The position numbers and the translations under genes are program-made. From Rhizobium croatiense (GTDB lineage Bacteria; Pseudomonadota; Alphaproteobacteria; Rhizobiales; Rhizobiaceae), in NCBI RefSeq assembly GCF_019793465.1, contig NZ_JAILYJ010000017.1, positions 62,001 to 126,000 of the forward strand: a DNA stretch of 64,000 bases, read 5' to 3'. Position 1 is the first letter of the stretch; each line of letters begins with the position of its first letter. Positions 62,751-64,000 of this stretch are shown in pieces. The notes below the pieces were generated by a model. That model had not been told where the DNA came from. It was given only the letters and a program-made list of their open reading frames with translations, and did no database searches.

Positions 62751-63524
62751 TCAACGGTGCTGAAAGGCAGGTTTGCGCTTCTCGACAAAGGCCGCCATGC
62801 CTTCTTTCTGATCATCGGTAGCAAAGAGACTGTGAAACAGACGGCGCTCGAAGCGAAGCCCCTCCTCCAGCGTCGTCTCGAAGGCACGGTTGACCGCCTC
62901 CTTGGCCATCATCACCGAGGGCTGCGAAAGGGAAGCGATCTTTTCCGCCGCGGCAAGCGCCTCGTCGAGCAGACGCTCGGGCGCCACCACACGCGAAACG
63001 AGTCCCGATCGTTCGGCTTCCGCCGCATCCATCATCCGGCCGGTCAGGACGAGATCCATCGCCTTCGCCTTGCCGACGGCGCGCGTCAGCCGCTGCGAGC
63101 CGCCCATGCCGGGGATGACGCCGAGGGTGATTTCCGGCTGGCCGAACTTCGCCGTCTCCGAGGCGATGATGAAATCGCACATCATGGCAAGCTCACAGCC
63201 GCCGCCGAGGGCAAAGCCGCTGACGGCGGCGATGACCGGCTTGCGCGCCTTGGCGATGTCGTCCCAGCCGCTGATGAAATCACTCTTATAGATGTCGGCG
63301 AACTGGAGCGACTGCATCTCCTTGATATCGGCGCCGGCGGCAAAGGCGCGCTCGGAGCCGGTGATGACGATGGCGCCGATCGCCTCGTCGGCATGAAAGG
63401 CGGCGTAGGCCGCCTTCAGCTCCTTCAGGACGGTGGAATTCAATGCATTCAGCGCCTGCGGGCGGTTCAGCGTGACGAGGCCGATATTGCCTCGGGTTTC
63501 GACGATCAATGTCTCGTAAGCCAT
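62751..63524 (-). CDS. Enoyl-CoA hydratase (crotonase family)
   Basis: The 257-residue protein hydrates trans-2-enoyl-CoA in fatty acid or amino acid breakdown. Crotonase features are present: AFAAGADIKEM (first oxyanion-hole NH and substrate loop), AVSGFALGGGCELAMMCD (second), and GQPEITLGVIPGMGGSQRLTR, which carries the catalytic glutamates. The C-terminus FVEKRKPAFQHR is typical of short-chain enoyl-CoA hydratases. I start at MAYETLIVETRG; the frame extends upstream into mutM without homology. It is 20 bp after mutM. Confidence 0.94.
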   Translation of the reverse strand: MAYETLIVETRGNIGLVTLNRPQALNALNSTVLKELKAAYAAFHADEAIGAIVITGSERAFAAGADIKEMQSLQFADIYKSDFISGWDDIAKARKPVIAAVSGFALGGGCELAMMCDFIIASETAKFGQPEITLGVIPGMGGSQRLTRAVGKAKAMDLVLTGRMMDAAEAERSGLVSRVVAPERLLDEALAAAEKIASLSQPSVMMAKEAVNRAFETTLEEGLRFERRLFHSLFATDDQKEGMAAFVEKRKPAFQHR

Positions 63525-63544
63525 GCTGGTCTCCCGGTTCTCTC

Positions 63545-64000
63545 TTATTTCTGGCAGGCGGCGCAATAGAAGGTGGAGCGACCCGCCTGCACGATACGGG
63601 CGACCGTACCGCCGCAGCCGGGCGTGCCGCAAGCCTGACCTTCGCGATCATAGACGGAGAAGGAATGCTGGAAATAACCAAGCGATCCGTCCGTCTGGAT
63701 ATGGTCGCGCAGCGAGGATCCGCCGGCGGCGATCGCATCGGCGATGACGTCGCGGATCGAGGCGACGAGCAGGCCGAGCTTTTCCTTCGGCTTGCCGCCC
63801 GGCGTCACCAGGGTGCCGGCGGCGCGAATCGGCGAAAGATGCGAACGCCACAGCGCCTCGCAGACATATATATTGCCGAGACCGGCGATGTTCTTCTGGT
63901 CGAGAAGCGCGCTCTTCATGGGCTGAGCCTTGTCGCGGAAACGGTCGGCGAGATAGGCGGCGCCGAGATCGTTTCCCGTCGGCTCCGGGCCGAGATCGCG
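63545..64000 (-). CDS. mutM: Formamidopyrimidine-DNA glycosylase MutM (partial, N-terminus cut by window edge)
   Basis: MutM (Fpg) removes 8-oxoguanine and other oxidised purines. The visible C-terminal 151 residues, read from the window edge, include the helix-two-turn-helix segment KSALLDQKNIAGLGNIYVCEALW and the C-terminal zinc finger GQACGTPGCGGTVARIVQAGRSTFYCAACQK (CxxxxC...CxxC). The catalytic N-terminal proline lies beyond position 64000. The enoyl-CoA hydratase gene is close downstream, so the two are probably co-transcribed. Confidence 0.96.
   Translation of the reverse strand, partial: RDLGPEPTGNDLGAAYLADRFRDKAQPMKSALLDQKNIAGLGNIYVCEALWRSHLSPIRAAGTLVTPGGKPKEKLGLLVASIRDVIADAIAAGGSSLRDHIQTDGSLGYFQHSFSVYDREGQACGTPGCGGTVARIVQAGRSTFYCAACQK

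Overview
This window is a GC-rich chromosomal segment from an alphaproteobacterium of the Rhizobiaceae, most like the Rhizobium leguminosarum / R. etli group. The evidence is gene content and order: lptC-lptA-lptB-rpoN-hpf-ptsN; nfuA-tsaB-rimI-mur-plsC-miaB-phoH-ybeY-corC-lnt-praR-metK-trmB; the manganese-responsive Fur homologue Mur; an OlsB-type ornithine-lipid acyltransferase; an XRE regulator of the PraR type; a malic enzyme with a phosphotransacetylase-like tail; and several families of short palindromic intergenic repeats. Naming a species is inference. I found no tRNA, rRNA, CRISPR array, transposase or phage gene. The two ends cut truA (left) and mutM (right).

Layout. 1-5.6 kb: def-fmt-truA, interrupted by a VapC/FitB-type toxin-antitoxin pair, then a soluble globin-coupled chemoreceptor and rmuC. 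5.7-9.1 kb: ribokinase, followed by a two-gene island (secreted beta-propeller protein and divergent AraC-type regulator) bracketed by a direct repeat of the rbsK 3' end. 9.1-11.5 kb: a membrane chemoreceptor with a C-terminal CheR-docking pentapeptide. 11.5-17.1 kb: LPS transport genes, sigma-54, a hibernation factor and the nitrogen PTS EIIA, all on the minus strand. 17.3-25 kb: SppA, IHF-beta, small membrane protein, GNAT and CoxG-like proteins, two RNA methyltransferases, lspA and a hybrid histidine kinase. 25-36 kb: olsB, malic enzyme, mutS, glnD, murJ. 36-51 kb: a long plus-strand run of translation, tRNA modification, envelope and metal-regulation genes ending at metK-trmB. 51-56 kb: heat-shock genes (hsp20, grpE, hrcA) and a nucleoside hydrolase. 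55-64 kb: rph, rdgB, hemW, a saccharopine-dehydrogenase-like gene, dnaA, rpsT, an enoyl-CoA hydratase and mutM.

Most of the window is conserved housekeeping backbone. Two nitrogen-control genes (rpoN with ptsN, and glnD), two chemoreceptors and several stress genes connect it to regulation. The accessory content is small: the toxin-antitoxin pair inside the def-fmt operon, the globin chemoreceptor, and the island at the rbsK 3' end. Other points worth a second look are a sigma-54-type promoter pointing away from rpoN, an operator-like palindrome before metK, and interspersed palindromic repeats, one of which supplies the last codons of a protein. I did not find a clearly new multi-gene system.
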